Shown: positions 18,194-27,826 of the stretch, piece after piece
Numbering within the stretch: the stretch's first letter is position 1
Layout: every line of letters begins with the position of its first letter
DNA from: Acidovorax sp. YS12
GTDB taxonomy: Bacteria; Pseudomonadota; Gammaproteobacteria; Burkholderiales; Burkholderiaceae_C
Length of the DNA stretch: 64,000 nucleotides
Direction: 5' to 3'
NCBI GenBank assembly: GCA_021496925.1
Contig: CP053915.1
Location: forward strand, 3,561,501-3,625,500
Position numbers and translations under genes: made by a program
Notes under the pieces: generated by a model
Seen by the model: only the letters and a program-made list of their open reading frames with translations
Told to the model about the DNA's origin: nothing
The model's database searches: none

Positions 18194-19505
18194 CCCTGGA
18201 CGCCAGTGCCACCAGCAGCAGCACCGGCAGGCCGAGAAGCGCGGTGGCGGTGAAGAAGTCGGCGTAGCCGTGGGCATCGACGAAGCGCCCCGAGAAGCCC
18301 GCCAGCCACTTCGGGAACAGCAGCATCATGGAGCTGAACAGCGCGTACTGCGTGGCCGAGTACTGCACGTTGGTCAGGCTCGACAGGTAGGCGATAAACG
18401 CCGCCGAGGCGATGCCGCCGGCCAGGTTGTCGGCGCTGACGACGAAGATCAGCCCGTACAGGTCGTGCCCGCGCGTGGCCAGCCAGGCGAACAGCAGGTT
18501 GCTGCCGGCCGACAGCAGCGCGCCGAGCATGAGCACGCGCATCACGCCCCAGCGCATCGCCATGGCGCCGCCGACGAAGGCGCCGCCCAGCGTCATCACC
18601 ACGCCGTAGACCTTGGTCACGGCGGCCACCTCGTCCTTGGTGAAGCCCATGTCCACGTAGAACGGGTTGGCCATGATGCCCATCACCACGTCGGCGATGC
18701 GGTACACCGCGATCAGCCCCAGCACCAGCAGCGCGTGCCAGCGGTAGCGGCCGATGAAGTCGGCGAACGGATCGACCAGCGCGCCGCGCAGCCATTCGCC
18801 CAGGCCGCGCGCGGGCGGCTGCGGGCGCGGCGTGGGCTCGGGCGAGAGCAGCACGGTGAGCACGCCCACCGCCATCGACGCGGCCATGGCCAGGTAAGCC
18901 ATGTGCCAGGCGCCGGCCTGGTAGCCGGCCACGCCGCTGGCCTCGGAGCGCGCGGCCAGCCACAGCACGCCCGCGCCGGCCCAGATCATGGCCAGGCGGT
19001 AGCCGGTCTGGTAGGTGGCGGCCAGGGCAGCCTGGCGGTCGGCATCGGCCGATTCGATGCGGAAGGCGTCGAGCGCGATGTCCTGCGTGGCCGAGCCGAA
19101 GGCCACCGCCAGCGCGCACCACACCAGCGGGCCCAGGGCCTGCTGCGGGTCGTTGAAGGCCATGCCCACCAGGCCGGCCACCACCATGCCCTGCGCCAGC
19201 AGCAGCCAGCTGCGCCGCCGCCCCAGCCAGCGCGTGAGCAGCGGCAGCGGCATGCGGTCCACCAGCGGCGACCACACCCACTTGAAGGCATAGGCCAGGC
19301 CGACCCAGCTCAGGTAGCCGATGGTGGTGCGGTCGATGCCCGCCTCGCGCAGCCAGAACGACAGCGTGCCCAGCACCAGCAGCAGCGGCAGCCCGGCGGA
19401 AAAGCCCAGCGCCAGCATGCGCAGGCTGGCCGGTTCGGTGTAGACGCGCAGGGTGTCCAGCCAGCTGCGGCGCGGCGCGGGGGAGGAGGGGGCTTGTTCG
19501 GGCAT
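18171..19505 (-). CDS. ampG: AmpG-like MFS permease
   Basis: A 444-aa, 12-helix major facilitator protein. The N-terminal half reads LRMLALGFSAGLPLLLVLGT then SFWLREAGIDRTTIGYLSWV, typical of AmpG, the inner-membrane importer of anhydromuropeptides (GlcNAc-anhMurNAc peptides) for cell-wall recycling. FGSATQDIALDAFRIE is the AmpG-type conserved stretch. The start is the ATG at 19505 (MPEQAPSS), 29 codons inside the longest frame, because the upstream residues are Arg/Pro-rich and not membrane-like. It is divergent from the AraC regulator at 19585 with only 79 bp between. Substrate assignment is by family; no beta-lactamase genes are nearby. Confidence 0.83.
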   Translation of the reverse strand: MPEQAPSSPAPRRSWLDTLRVYTEPASLRMLALGFSAGLPLLLVLGTLSFWLREAGIDRTTIGYLSWVGLAYAFKWVWSPLVDRMPLPLLTRWLGRRRSWLLLAQGMVVAGLVGMAFNDPQQALGPLVWCALAVAFGSATQDIALDAFRIESADADRQAALAATYQTGYRLAMIWAGAGVLWLAARSEASGVAGYQAGAWHMAYLAMAASMAVGVLTVLLSPEPTPRPQPPARGLGEWLRGALVDPFADFIGRYRWHALLVLGLIAVYRIADVVMGIMANPFYVDMGFTKDEVAAVTKVYGVVMTLGGAFVGGAMAMRWGVMRVLMLGALLSAGSNLLFAWLATRGHDLYGLIFVVSADNLAGGIASAAFIAYLSSLTNVQYSATQYALFSSMMLLFPKWLAGFSGRFVDAHGYADFFTATALLGLPVLLLVALASRVKSAASP

Positions 19506-19584
19506 GGGCAGGCGGGGTCGGACGGGAAGGGCCGGGGCATTATCCCGTCGGGGCCGGGCCGTTCCTACTACTATTTGGCCCATC

Positions 19585-20277
19585 GTGAACACGTTCTTAG
19601 AGGTCCCTCCGCTCCTGGAGCCCAGTGGCTCGGTGCGCCGCTACAGCGGCGAGCACGGCGCGCACGCGCACGGCCATGCGCAGATCCTGTACGCGCTGCA
19701 CGGCCGCATGGAGCTGGAGATCGCCGGGCGCGCGGCCTTCGTCGATACGGCCTGCGGCATCGTCATCCCGGCGGGGGCCGAACATGGCTACCTGGCCGCG
19801 CCGGCATCCCGCCTGTTCGTCATCGACGCGCCGGACCAGGCCGGGCTGGCGCGGGTGCGCCGCTTCGCCGTGCCGCCGGCCTGGCGCGCCGGCGTGGCGC
19901 CGGATGCCGCCGCGCGCGTGGCCGAGGTGCTGCAGGCCCCCGGGGTGATCGCGCGCCGGGGCGTGGACCTGGGGCGGCTGGCCCAGGCGGTGCAGGCCGC
20001 GCTGCATGAGGACTGGCCCACGGCGCGGCTGGCGGCGCTGTGCCACCTAAGCCCGCAGCGCTTCCACGCGCGGCTGCGCGAGCTGGCCGGCCGCACGCCC
20101 CAGGAATGGCTGCGCGGCCTGCGCCTGGACCGCGCCGAGGCCCTGCTGGCACACGGCCTGCCGCTGGAGACGGCGGCGCTGCAGTGCGGCTATGCCAGCG
20201 CCAGCGCCCTGGCCTATGCGCTCAAGCGCGAGCGCGGCGTGGGCGCGCGGGCGCTGAGGGCACGCAGCACCCCTTGA
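19585..20277 (+). CDS. AraC-family transcriptional regulator with cupin sensor
   Basis: A 230-aa protein. The N-terminal cupin-like domain (about 1-100) includes HGAHAHGHAQILYALHG and GIVIPAGAEHGY, a typical AraC_binding pattern. The C-terminal AraC double helix-turn-helix (about 130-225) includes the second-HTH motif LETAALQCGYASASALAYAL. I chose the GTG at 19585 because the upstream in-frame residues are Arg/Gly-rich, overlap the divergent ampG-like gene, and lack a domain. It lies 222 bp before the TonB receptor gene at 20500 on the same strand, so it may control it, as PchR-like regulators do, but the receptor also has its own Fur box. Confidence 0.85.
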   Translation: MNTFLEVPPLLEPSGSVRRYSGEHGAHAHGHAQILYALHGRMELEIAGRAAFVDTACGIVIPAGAEHGYLAAPASRLFVIDAPDQAGLARVRRFAVPPAWRAGVAPDAAARVAEVLQAPGVIARRGVDLGRLAQAVQAALHEDWPTARLAALCHLSPQRFHARLRELAGRTPQEWLRGLRLDRAEALLAHGLPLETAALQCGYASASALAYALKRERGVGARALRARSTP

Positions 20278-20372
20278 GGCGCTTTGCGCCTTCTCCCTCT
20301 GTTTGCGCGTTGCGCGCCATGGGAGGTGCGCGCAGCCCTGCAGGGCAGTTACAATCGCGCCGCAAAAATAAA

Positions 20373-20392
20373 ATTGCGAACCATTCTCAATA
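20373..20392 (+). promoter_or_regulatory. Fur box upstream of the TonB receptor
   Basis: ATTGCGAACCATTCTCAATA, about 110 bp before the receptor start. It shares CATTCTCAATA exactly with the reverse complement of the box at 58646-58665 and fits the betaproteobacterial GCGAATNATTCTCATT type. It implies iron repression of the receptor and exporter genes. The gap before it (20278-20340) contains a GC-rich fragment resembling the 120-bp repeat at 42663. Confidence 0.7.
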
Positions 20393-20499
20393 ACTGCGCT
20401 GCCAGCCCCGTGCGATTCTTGCCGTAGCCACAGCCCCTCTTGCCGCCCGGCGCCTGCCGGGGGCACGCCTGTCATCCTGGTTCCGTCCCGAATCGCTGT

Positions 20500-22725
20500 A
20501 TGTCCCGCTACCTTCCCTGTCCGTCGCGCCGTGGCGCGCCCTTTTCCCTGCGTGCCGGCGCGCTGGCCGCCGGCCTGGCGTTCGCCATGCCCTGGCCCGC
20601 GCTGGCCCAGGCGCCAGAGGCCGCCACCGTCACCATGGACGCCGTGACCGTATCGGACAAGGCCCTGCCCCAGGTCTACAGCGAAGCCAGCGGCTCCTAT
20701 GTGCCGCAGGCCGTGGAGGTAGGGAAGGCGGCGCAGTCGCTGCGCGAGATCGCGCAGTCGGTCACGGTGGTGACGCGCCAGCGCATGGACGACCAGGCGC
20801 TGCGCACGCTGGACGACGTGATGGCGCAGACCACGGGCGTGACGCGCGAGGAAACCTGGCTCGACACGGCCTACCAGTCGCGCGGCCTGAATATCACCAA
20901 CTTCCGCTACGACGGCGGCGCCGTCACCACCACGCGCTCGGGCAGCCGCAGCCTGGACATGGCGCAGTTCGACAGTGTGACGCTGCTGCGCGGTGCCGAC
21001 GGGCTGTTCGGCGCGGGCGAAGCGGGCGGCGTGATCAACTTCACCGCCAAGCGCCCGCTGGCCCAGCGCCAGACGCAGTTGCTGCTCTCCGGCGGCACCA
21101 TGGACAACTACCGTGCCGAGGTCGATACGACCGGCGCCCTGAATGCCGACGGCAGCGTGCGCGGCCGCCTGGTGGCCGTGCACCACGACCGCCGCGAGAT
21201 GGCCGAGCCCTCGCGGCTCAAGCGCCAGATGCTGTACGGCGCCCTGGGCGTCGATCTCGGGCCCGAAACGGTGCTGACCCTGGGGGCCAGCTACCAGGAC
21301 GACCGCAACACCGGCTTCAACGCCAGCCTGCCGCGCTACGCCGACGGCAGCGACATCGGCCTGCCGCGCAGCACCAACATGGGCGCGCCCTGGAACTGGA
21401 TCCATCGTGAGAACACCGCGCTGTTCGCCAGGCTGGAGCATCAGCTCACGAGCGACTGGATGCTCAAGGCGCAGCTGCGGCACACCCGCTTCAAGGAGAG
21501 CGTCAACGGCGCCGAGATCGAGAGCGCGCCCGACCCGCTCACCCTGGCAGGGGCCGACTGGTGGATCCACCAGGGCATCGCCGATGCCCAGGAGACCACC
21601 CTGGACCTGAACGCGCAGGGCGGCTTCGATGCGTTCGGCCAGCGCCATGACGTGATCGTCGGCCTCGATGCGCTGCACGCGCGCGAGTCCAGCCGCAGCC
21701 TGTGGCCGCGCATCGGCCCGGCCGACGTGTTCGCGCGCACGCCCCCCGCCGACCCGGGCTTCCCGCTGGGCGAGTGGACCAGCGGCTCGGAAACCCGCGC
21801 CCGCAAGTCCAGCCTCTATGGCTCGGTGCGCCTGCGCCCCGCGGCGCGGTGGGCGGTGGTGCTGGGCGGGCGCTACACGCTGCAGGACCGCAGCACCCAG
21901 CAGGACATGCAGGGCTACACCTCCGACCGCCGCGAGGGCCACGTGTTCGTGCCCTACCTGGGCCTGGTGCGCGACCTGTCGGGCTCGCTCAGCGTGTACG
22001 CCAGCACGGCGGAGATCTACCAGTCACAGGCGGGCAAATACGCCGGCCCGCTGCCCGGTACGCCGCTGGAGCCGGTGCGCGGCCGTACCTACGAGCTGGG
22101 CGTCAAGAGCGAATGGGCGCGCGGCCTTATCGCCAGCGCGGCGCTGTTCCGCACCGAGAAGAAGGGCGAGGCCATCGCTGACCCGGCCTACCCGCAGACC
22201 GACTGGCGCGGCGGCTGCTGCTACTTCCGCGACGGGCACCTGCTGAGCCAGGGGGTGGACCTGGAGCTGACCGGCCGCATCACCCCGGCCCTGCAGGTGG
22301 CCGTGGGCTACACCTACAACGACAACGAGAACAAGCGCAGCGACGATGCCCGCTTCAGCACCGTGACGCCGCGCCACCTCTTCAAGGCCTGGGGCGACTA
22401 CCGCATGGGCGGCACGCTGCAGGGCTGGAGCGTGGGCGCGGGCGTGGTGGCCCAGAGCGGCACCTACCGTGCCGCCGGCATCAGCGCCTTCAACCCGGAG
22501 ACCGGCCGCTACGACGGCGCCTGGACCCCCTACCGCTTCACCGCGCCGGGCTACGCCGTCTGGTCGGCCCGCATGGGGTATGCCTTCAACAAGGACTGGA
22601 GCGTGGCCATGAACGTGGGCAACCTGTTCGACAAGACCTACTACAGCACCGTCGGCTATGCCGGGTACGGCAATTTCTACGGCGAAAAGCGCACCGTGGC
22701 GGTGGCGCTGCACGGCAAGTTCTGA
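20500..22725 (+). CDS. TonB-dependent siderophore receptor (FpvA/FhuE type)
   Basis: A 741-aa outer-membrane receptor. The start is the ATG at 20500, giving a signal peptide that ends PWPALAQ (about residue 37); the longer frame adds 20 residues with no signal character. The plug domain (about 60-190) includes QSLREIAQSVTVVTRQRMDD, typical of FpvA/FhuE/PupB receptors for hydroxamate siderophores. The 22-strand barrel ends in the aromatic terminus HGKF. It imports ferric siderophore across the outer membrane using TonB energy. It is preceded by a Fur box and followed without gap by a DUF3325 gene and a PvdRT-OpmQ-like exporter, so uptake and export are probably one iron-regulated operon. The siderophore identity is unknown. 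Confidence 0.92.
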   Translation: MSRYLPCPSRRGAPFSLRAGALAAGLAFAMPWPALAQAPEAATVTMDAVTVSDKALPQVYSEASGSYVPQAVEVGKAAQSLREIAQSVTVVTRQRMDDQALRTLDDVMAQTTGVTREETWLDTAYQSRGLNITNFRYDGGAVTTTRSGSRSLDMAQFDSVTLLRGADGLFGAGEAGGVINFTAKRPLAQRQTQLLLSGGTMDNYRAEVDTTGALNADGSVRGRLVAVHHDRREMAEPSRLKRQMLYGALGVDLGPETVLTLGASYQDDRNTGFNASLPRYADGSDIGLPRSTNMGAPWNWIHRENTALFARLEHQLTSDWMLKAQLRHTRFKESVNGAEIESAPDPLTLAGADWWIHQGIADAQETTLDLNAQGGFDAFGQRHDVIVGLDALHARESSRSLWPRIGPADVFARTPPADPGFPLGEWTSGSETRARKSSLYGSVRLRPAARWAVVLGGRYTLQDRSTQQDMQGYTSDRREGHVFVPYLGLVRDLSGSLSVYASTAEIYQSQAGKYAGPLPGTPLEPVRGRTYELGVKSEWARGLIASAALFRTEKKGEAIADPAYPQTDWRGGCCYFRDGHLLSQGVDLELTGRITPALQVAVGYTYNDNENKRSDDARFSTVTPRHLFKAWGDYRMGGTLQGWSVGAGVVAQSGTYRAAGISAFNPETGRYDGAWTPYRFTAPGYAVWSARMGYAFNKDWSVAMNVGNLFDKTYYSTVGYAGYGNFYGEKRTVAVALHGKF

Positions 22726-22727
22726 GC

Positions 22728-23099
22728 ATGCCCGCGCTGCACTCCACGCTGCACGCCGCGCTGGTGGCCTGGGGCCTGTCCCTCGGGGGCATGGCGGCCC
22801 TGGCCTTCGCCATGGACCGCCACTACGCCCAGCTCACGGGGGCGCTGGAGGCGCCCGCCCTGCGCCGCCACGGGCTGCGGCTGGCGGGCGCCGCGCTGCT
22901 GCTGGGCGCCGTGGTGCCCTGCGTGCTGCACTGGGGCGCTGCGGTGGGCGCGGTCGCGGTGCTGGGGTTCTGGTCCATGGGCGCGCTGCTCGTGGCGGGC
23001 GGCCTGGCCGCGCGGGCGCGCGGGGTGGCGGTGGCGGCCTTGCTGGCCGTGGCGCTGCCGCTGGGGGCAATGGGGATGGAAATGGAGTGGCTGTGGTGA
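22728..23099 (+). CDS. DUF3325-like small membrane protein
   Basis: A 123-aa, very hydrophobic protein with about four transmembrane helices (near 5-30, 45-65, 68-90 and 95-115). The N-terminal pattern ALAFAMDRHYAQLTG matches what I know of DUF3325 proteins, which accompany TonB receptors and PepSY proteins in Bordetella and relatives. It starts 2 bp after the receptor stop, and its stop overlaps the GTG start of the membrane-fusion gene (GTGA). It is therefore firmly inside the operon. A role in siderophore or iron handling at the inner membrane is inferred from context; no mechanism is known to me. Confidence 0.75.
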   Translation: MPALHSTLHAALVAWGLSLGGMAALAFAMDRHYAQLTGALEAPALRRHGLRLAGAALLLGAVVPCVLHWGAAVGAVAVLGFWSMGALLVAGGLAARARGVAVAALLAVALPLGAMGMEMEWLW

Positions 23100-24271
23100 G
23101 TGTGCGACCTTGGGTGGTATTGATCGTGGGGCTGGCGGGCGCGGCCGCCGCGGGCCTGTGGTGGGCCGCGCGCCCCGCCACCACCTACCAGAGCGTGGCC
23201 GTGGCGCACGCCGACGTGGAGGCCACGGTGACGGCCATCGGCACGCTGCAGCCGCGCCGCTACGTGGACGTGGGCGCCCAGGTGTCGGGCCAGATCACGC
23301 GGCTGCGGGTGGCGCCCGGGGCGCAGGTGGAGAAGGGCGCGCTGCTGGTGGAGATCGACCCCAGCGTGCAGCGCGCCACGGTGGACGCCGGGCGCGCCTC
23401 GCTCGCCGGGCTGCGCGCCCAGCTGGCCGAGCAGCAGGCCCAGCACCAGCTGGCGCGCCAGCAATGGGCGCGCCAGCAGCAACTGGCCCGCGACGGCGCC
23501 ACGCGCGAGGAAGACCTGCAGACCGCCGAGGCCCAGCTGGCCGGCGCCCAGGCCCGCATGGACCACCTCAAGGCGCAGATCGACCAGACGCAGGCCACGC
23601 TCAAGGCCGACGAAGCGCGGCTGGGCTATACGCGCATCTACGCGCCCATGGCGGGCACCGTGGTGTCGGTCGAGGCGCGCGAGGGCCAGACGCTGAATGC
23701 CACCTACCAGACGCCCAACATCCTGCGCATCGCCGACCTGGGCGCCATGACGGTGTGGACCGACGTGTCCGAGGCCGACGTGGGCCGCGTGCGCGCCGGC
23801 ATGCCGGTGTACTTCACCACCCTGGGCAGCGCCGGCCAGAGTCAGCCCCGGCGCTGGAGCAGCACGGTGCGCCAGGTGCTGCCCGCGCCCGCCGCCAGTC
23901 CGGCCCAGCAGCCTGCGGGCGCGGGCGGCGGGACCGCCGCCGCCGTCAAGGCCGTGGCCTACACGGTGCTGTTCGACGTGGACAACCAGGACGCCGAGCT
24001 CATGCCGCAGATGACGGCGCAGGTCGTGTTCGTGGCCGCGCGCGCGCCGCAGGCGCTGGCCGTGCCCCTGGTGGCGCTGCAGGACGAGGCCGAGGGCGAC
24101 AAGGCCACGGTGCGGGTGCTGAACGCGCAAGGCCGGCCCGAGCCGCGCGCGGTGCGCACCGGCGTGCGCAGCCGCCACCAGGTGCAGGTGCTCGACGGCC
24201 TGCGGGAAGGCGAGCAGGTGGTGGTGGGTGAGACCGTGCAGAGCGCGGGCTTGCGGTGGCTGCAGTGGTGA
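23096..24271 (+). CDS. Periplasmic adaptor (membrane fusion) subunit, PvdR/MacA-like
   Basis: A 391-aa HlyD/MacA-family protein. An N-terminal membrane anchor (about 5-25) is followed by a barrel-sandwich (lipoyl) half with YVDVGAQVSGQITRLRVAPG, an alpha-helical hairpin of about 100 residues rich in Ala and Gln, the second lipoyl half with YAPMAGTVVSVEAREGQTLN, then beta-barrel and membrane-proximal domains. I chose the GTG at 23096 because it overlaps the DUF3325 stop as GTGA, the same arrangement used between this gene and the next; GTG at 23093 or 23102 is also possible. It links the MacB-type ATPase to the outer-membrane channel encoded at 26280. In Pseudomonas the PvdRT-OpmQ system secretes and recycles pyoverdine. 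Confidence 0.88.
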   Translation: MSVRPWVVLIVGLAGAAAAGLWWAARPATTYQSVAVAHADVEATVTAIGTLQPRRYVDVGAQVSGQITRLRVAPGAQVEKGALLVEIDPSVQRATVDAGRASLAGLRAQLAEQQAQHQLARQQWARQQQLARDGATREEDLQTAEAQLAGAQARMDHLKAQIDQTQATLKADEARLGYTRIYAPMAGTVVSVEAREGQTLNATYQTPNILRIADLGAMTVWTDVSEADVGRVRAGMPVYFTTLGSAGQSQPRRWSSTVRQVLPAPAASPAQQPAGAGGGTAAAVKAVAYTVLFDVDNQDAELMPQMTAQVVFVAARAPQALAVPLVALQDEAEGDKATVRVLNAQGRPEPRAVRTGVRSRHQVQVLDGLREGEQVVVGETVQSAGLRWLQW

Positions 24272-26271
24272 ACGCGCCGCCGCCTGCCGCGGGGGCGCCG
24301 CTGATCGCGCTGCGCGGCATCCGCAAGCACTACGGCGGCGGCGACACCGGCCAGCCCGCGGTGACGGTGCTGCACGGCATCGACCTGGACATCCAAGCGG
24401 GCGAATTCGTGGCCGTGGTCGGCAGCTCCGGCTCCGGCAAGTCCACGCTGATGAACATCCTTGGCTGCCTGGACCGCCCGAGCAGCGGCAGCTACCACTT
24501 CCAGGGGCAGGACGTGGCGCGCCTCGACGCCGACACCCTGGCCTGGCTGCGCCGCCAGGCCTTCGGCTTCGTCTTCCAGGGCTACCATCTGATCGCCGCC
24601 GAATCGGCGAGCGAGAACGTGCAGATGCCCGCCCTCTACGCCGGCCTGCCGGCGCACGAGCGCCGCGCGCGCGCCCATGCGCTGCTGGAGCGCCTGGGCC
24701 TGGCCGGGCGGCTGGACAACCGCCCGAACCAGCTCTCCGGCGGGCAGCAGCAGCGCGTGTCGATCGCGCGGGCGCTGATGAACGGCGGCGCCATCATCCT
24801 GGCCGACGAGCCCACTGGGGCGCTCGACTCGCGCAGCGGCGCCGAGGTCATGGCCCTGCTGGCCGAGCTGTCGCAGGCCGGGCACACCATCATCCTCATC
24901 ACCCACGACCGCGCCGTGGCCACCCAGGCGCGCCGGGTGATCGAGATCCACGACGGGCGCATCGTCGGCGACAGCAGCGCCGAGGCGCCCGCTGATGCGC
25001 CGGCCGACGCGCCGCCGCCGCTGCTGCAGCCCGGGCTGGCCCAGGCCGGGCGCGCGGCGCAGGCCCCGGCGGCGGTGTGGGGCGCCGAGCTGCTCGACGC
25101 TGCGCGCGGCGCCTGGCGCGGCATGCGCGTGAACCGCGTGCGCACCAGCCTGACGCTGCTGGGCATCGTCATCGGCGTGGCCTCGGTCATCGTCATGCTG
25201 GCCATCGGCGAGGGCGCGCGGCGCAAGGTGGTGGAGCAGATGGGCACCATGGGCACGGCCATCCTGTACATGGGCAGCCAGGCGCCGCCCAGCGGCGGGC
25301 CGGCCGGCCAGATCACCGCCGAAGACCTGGCCGCCGTGGCCGAGCTGCCCGAGATCCGCCGCGTGATGCCGGTGATCGGCGACCCCATCTCCGTGCGCTA
25401 CGGCAACGTGGAGCGCCAGCTCTACGTGTTCGCCGCCAGCGAGGAAATGCCGCTGGTGCACCACTGGAAGGTGGCGCTGGGCCGCTACTACACCGACGCC
25501 GAGGACCACGGCCTGGCCCCCCTGGTGGTGCTGGGGCACAAGGCGCGCGCGCACTTCTTCCCCGACGAACCGCGCCCGCTCGGGCGCCAGCTCATCATCG
25601 GCAATTCGTCCTTCGAGGTCATCGGCGTGATGAGCGAACGCGGCGCCGAGTCGGGCGCGCAGGACTACGACAACATGGTGTTCATCCCCTACCAGTCGGG
25701 CCGCGCGCGCGTCTACCGCACGCAGACGCAGCCCGACTACGTGGTGATGGAGGCCGCCTCATCGGCCCAGGTGCACGCCGCCGAGGCGGCGATACGCCAA
25801 CTGCTCAAGGCGCGCCACGGCGGGCGCGAGGACTTCGCCATCGGCAACGCCGCCGCGCGCATCCAGGCCGAGGCCGCCACGCGCCAGAGCATGGCCATGA
25901 TGCTGGGCCTGATCGCTGCCGTGTCGCTGGTGGTGGGTGGCATCGGCGTGATGAACGTGATGCTCATGACCGTGCGCGAGCGCACGCGCGAGATCGGCAT
26001 CCGCATGGCCGTGGGCGCGCGCCAGCGCGACATCCTGCGCCAGTTCCTGACCGAGGCCAGCCTGGTCACCCTGGCCGGCGGATCGGTGGGCGTGCTCGCC
26101 GCGCTGGTGGTGGGTCTGGCGCTGCTGCTGGCCGGCGTGCCCATGGTCTTCTCGGTGCGCGCCATGCTGGGGGCGTTCGGCTGCGCGGTGGCCACGGGGC
26201 TGGTGTTTGGCTACATGCCGGCCAAGACGGCGGCGCGGCTCGACCCGGTGCGCGCGCTGGCGGGAGAGTAG
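24268..26271 (+). CDS. MacB/PvdT-type ABC exporter (ATPase fused to permease)
   Basis: A 667-aa inner-membrane protein. The N-terminal ATPase (about 10-235) has Walker A GSSGSGKST, signature LSGGQQQRVSIARAL and Walker B IILADEPTGALDS, then the H loop ITHD. After a Pro/Ala linker come TM1 (MRVNRVRTSLTLLGIVIGVA), a large periplasmic MacB_PCD domain and three C-terminal helices with the FtsX-like motif VRERTREIGIRMAVGAR. The GTG start at 24268 overlaps the adaptor stop (GTGA). It powers mechanotransmission export with the adaptor at 23096 and the channel at 26280. Macrolide, lipopeptide or siderophore could be the substrate; the Fur-boxed receptor upstream favours a siderophore. Confidence 0.9.
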   Translation: MNAPPPAAGAPLIALRGIRKHYGGGDTGQPAVTVLHGIDLDIQAGEFVAVVGSSGSGKSTLMNILGCLDRPSSGSYHFQGQDVARLDADTLAWLRRQAFGFVFQGYHLIAAESASENVQMPALYAGLPAHERRARAHALLERLGLAGRLDNRPNQLSGGQQQRVSIARALMNGGAIILADEPTGALDSRSGAEVMALLAELSQAGHTIILITHDRAVATQARRVIEIHDGRIVGDSSAEAPADAPADAPPPLLQPGLAQAGRAAQAPAAVWGAELLDAARGAWRGMRVNRVRTSLTLLGIVIGVASVIVMLAIGEGARRKVVEQMGTMGTAILYMGSQAPPSGGPAGQITAEDLAAVAELPEIRRVMPVIGDPISVRYGNVERQLYVFAASEEMPLVHHWKVALGRYYTDAEDHGLAPLVVLGHKARAHFFPDEPRPLGRQLIIGNSSFEVIGVMSERGAESGAQDYDNMVFIPYQSGRARVYRTQTQPDYVVMEAASSAQVHAAEAAIRQLLKARHGGREDFAIGNAAARIQAEAATRQSMAMMLGLIAAVSLVVGGIGVMNVMLMTVRERTREIGIRMAVGARQRDILRQFLTEASLVTLAGGSVGVLAALVVGLALLLAGVPMVFSVRAMLGAFGCAVATGLVFGYMPAKTAARLDPVRALAGE

Positions 26272-26279
26272 GAACACAC

Positions 26280-27689
26280 ATGCACAAGAATGCTGCCCCC
26301 CTGGGGGCGCTCTGGATCGCGGCGCTGGCGCTGGCCGGGTGCGCCACCGGCGCCGGCCCCGGCGCTTCCGCCGTCGCCTTGCCGGCCCAGTGGGCCACCC
26401 CGGCGTCCGGCCCGCTGCAGGCCGACGCACAAGCCGACGCCGTGACGCCCGCGTGGTGGCGCAGCTTCGGCAGCGCCGAGCTGGACGGCCTGGTGGCGCA
26501 GGCGCGCGCCGGCAATTTCGACCTGGCCGCCGCCGCCGCCCGCGTGGCGCAGGCCGAGGCGCAGGCGCGCCAGGCCGGCGCGCGCCTGCTGCCCGAGGTG
26601 GCGGGGGCCGTGAACGCCGCGCGCCAGGGACAGCTTGGCGGCGATGCCGCGGTGGACGGCACGCGCCTGGGCCTGGCCCTGTCCGCCAGCTATGAAGTGG
26701 ACGTGTGGGGCCGCCTGGGCGCCACGCGCGACGGTGCGCAGGCCGCGCTGCGCGCCAGCGTGTTCGACCAGGAGGCGGTGCGCCTGAGCATTTCGGCCGG
26801 GGTGGCGCATGCCTGGCTGCAGGGCGTGGCCCTGCGCGAGCGCCAGGACATCGCGGCGCTGAACCTGCGCAGCGCCGAGCGGCTGCTGGCCCTGGTGGCG
26901 GCACGCCAGCGCGCGGGCGCGGTGTCGGCGCTGGAGCTGGCCCAGCAGCGCGGCCTGGTGGCGGCGCAGCGCCGCGCCCACGCCAGCGTGCGCCAGCAGG
27001 CCGACGCGGCGCAGACGGCGCTGGCGCTGCTCATGGGCCAGGCGGGCCGCGCCGCCAGCGCCACCGCCGCCTTGCAGGGACTGCACGTGCCAGCCGTGGC
27101 GGCCGAGGTGCCAGCAGCCCTGCTGGCGCGGCGCCCCGACATCGCCCGCGCCGAGGCGCACCTGGCCGCGGCCCAGGCCAACGTGGCCGCCGCGCGCGCG
27201 GCCATGCTGCCCAGCCTCACCCTGGGCGCCAGCCTGGGCACGGGGGGCGACCGGCTGGAGCGGGCTTTCGACAACCCCGTGTACGCGCTCGCCGCCGCGC
27301 TGGCGGCGCCCATCTTCGACGCCGGCCGCCGCGCCGCCGGGCACGAACTGGCCCAGGCGCAGCGCGAGGAACTGCTGGCGGCCTACCGCCGCACGGTGGT
27401 GCAGGCCTATGGCGACGTGCAGAACGCGCTGGATGCCGCTGCCGGGGCCGACGCCCAGATGCAGGCCCAGGCCGAGGTGGTGGCGCAGGCGCGCCAGGCG
27501 TTCGCGCTGTCCGAGTCGCGCTACCGCGCCGGGGCCGACACGCTGCTGACGCTGCTCGATGCCCAGCGCGCGCTCTACGCCGCGCAGGACGAGGCCGTGC
27601 AGCTGCAACTGGCCCGCCTGCAGGCCCGTGTGGCGCTGTACAAGGCGCTGGGCGGCGGCTGGCTGGCGCCGGAGGGGGCTGCCTCGTAG
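26280..27689 (+). CDS. Outer-membrane efflux lipoprotein, NodT/OpmQ (TolC superfamily)
   Basis: A 469-aa protein with a lipoprotein signal peptide and lipobox ALAGC (Cys at about residue 21), then two OEP repeats: coiled-coil helices rich in Ala and Gln interleaved with barrel strands, including SASYEVDVWGRLGATRDGAQ, RRPDIARAEAHLAAAQANV and SESRYRAGADTLLTLLDAQR. These are hallmark NodT-family motifs. It forms the trimeric outer-membrane duct for the adaptor and ABC pump encoded immediately upstream (8-bp gap). It is the last gene of the export operon; a dispersed repeat copy follows 18 bp after the stop. Confidence 0.92.
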   Translation: MHKNAAPLGALWIAALALAGCATGAGPGASAVALPAQWATPASGPLQADAQADAVTPAWWRSFGSAELDGLVAQARAGNFDLAAAAARVAQAEAQARQAGARLLPEVAGAVNAARQGQLGGDAAVDGTRLGLALSASYEVDVWGRLGATRDGAQAALRASVFDQEAVRLSISAGVAHAWLQGVALRERQDIAALNLRSAERLLALVAARQRAGAVSALELAQQRGLVAAQRRAHASVRQQADAAQTALALLMGQAGRAASATAALQGLHVPAVAAEVPAALLARRPDIARAEAHLAAAQANVAAARAAMLPSLTLGASLGTGGDRLERAFDNPVYALAAALAAPIFDAGRRAAGHELAQAQREELLAAYRRTVVQAYGDVQNALDAAAGADAQMQAQAEVVAQARQAFALSESRYRAGADTLLTLLDAQRALYAAQDEAVQLQLARLQARVALYKALGGGWLAPEGAAS

Positions 27690-27707
27690 GTCTGTGTTTT
27701 TTGCATG

Positions 27708-27752
27708 AAAAGTGGCTTCAGGGCTTACTGGTCAAGCGCTAGCAGCTATGAA
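27708..27752 (+). repeat. Dispersed 3'-end repeat copy
   Basis: AAAAGTGGCTTCAGGGCTTA then GGTCAAGCGCTAGCAGCTAT, one of the best-preserved copies, just after the efflux lipoprotein stop. Confidence 0.7.
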
Positions 27753-27826
27753 TTTCGTAGTCCGAGGGAGGCCGCACACGGTGCGCCGTGCATGCCGCTG
27801 TGGCGTGCGGGAGACAAATATGGAAA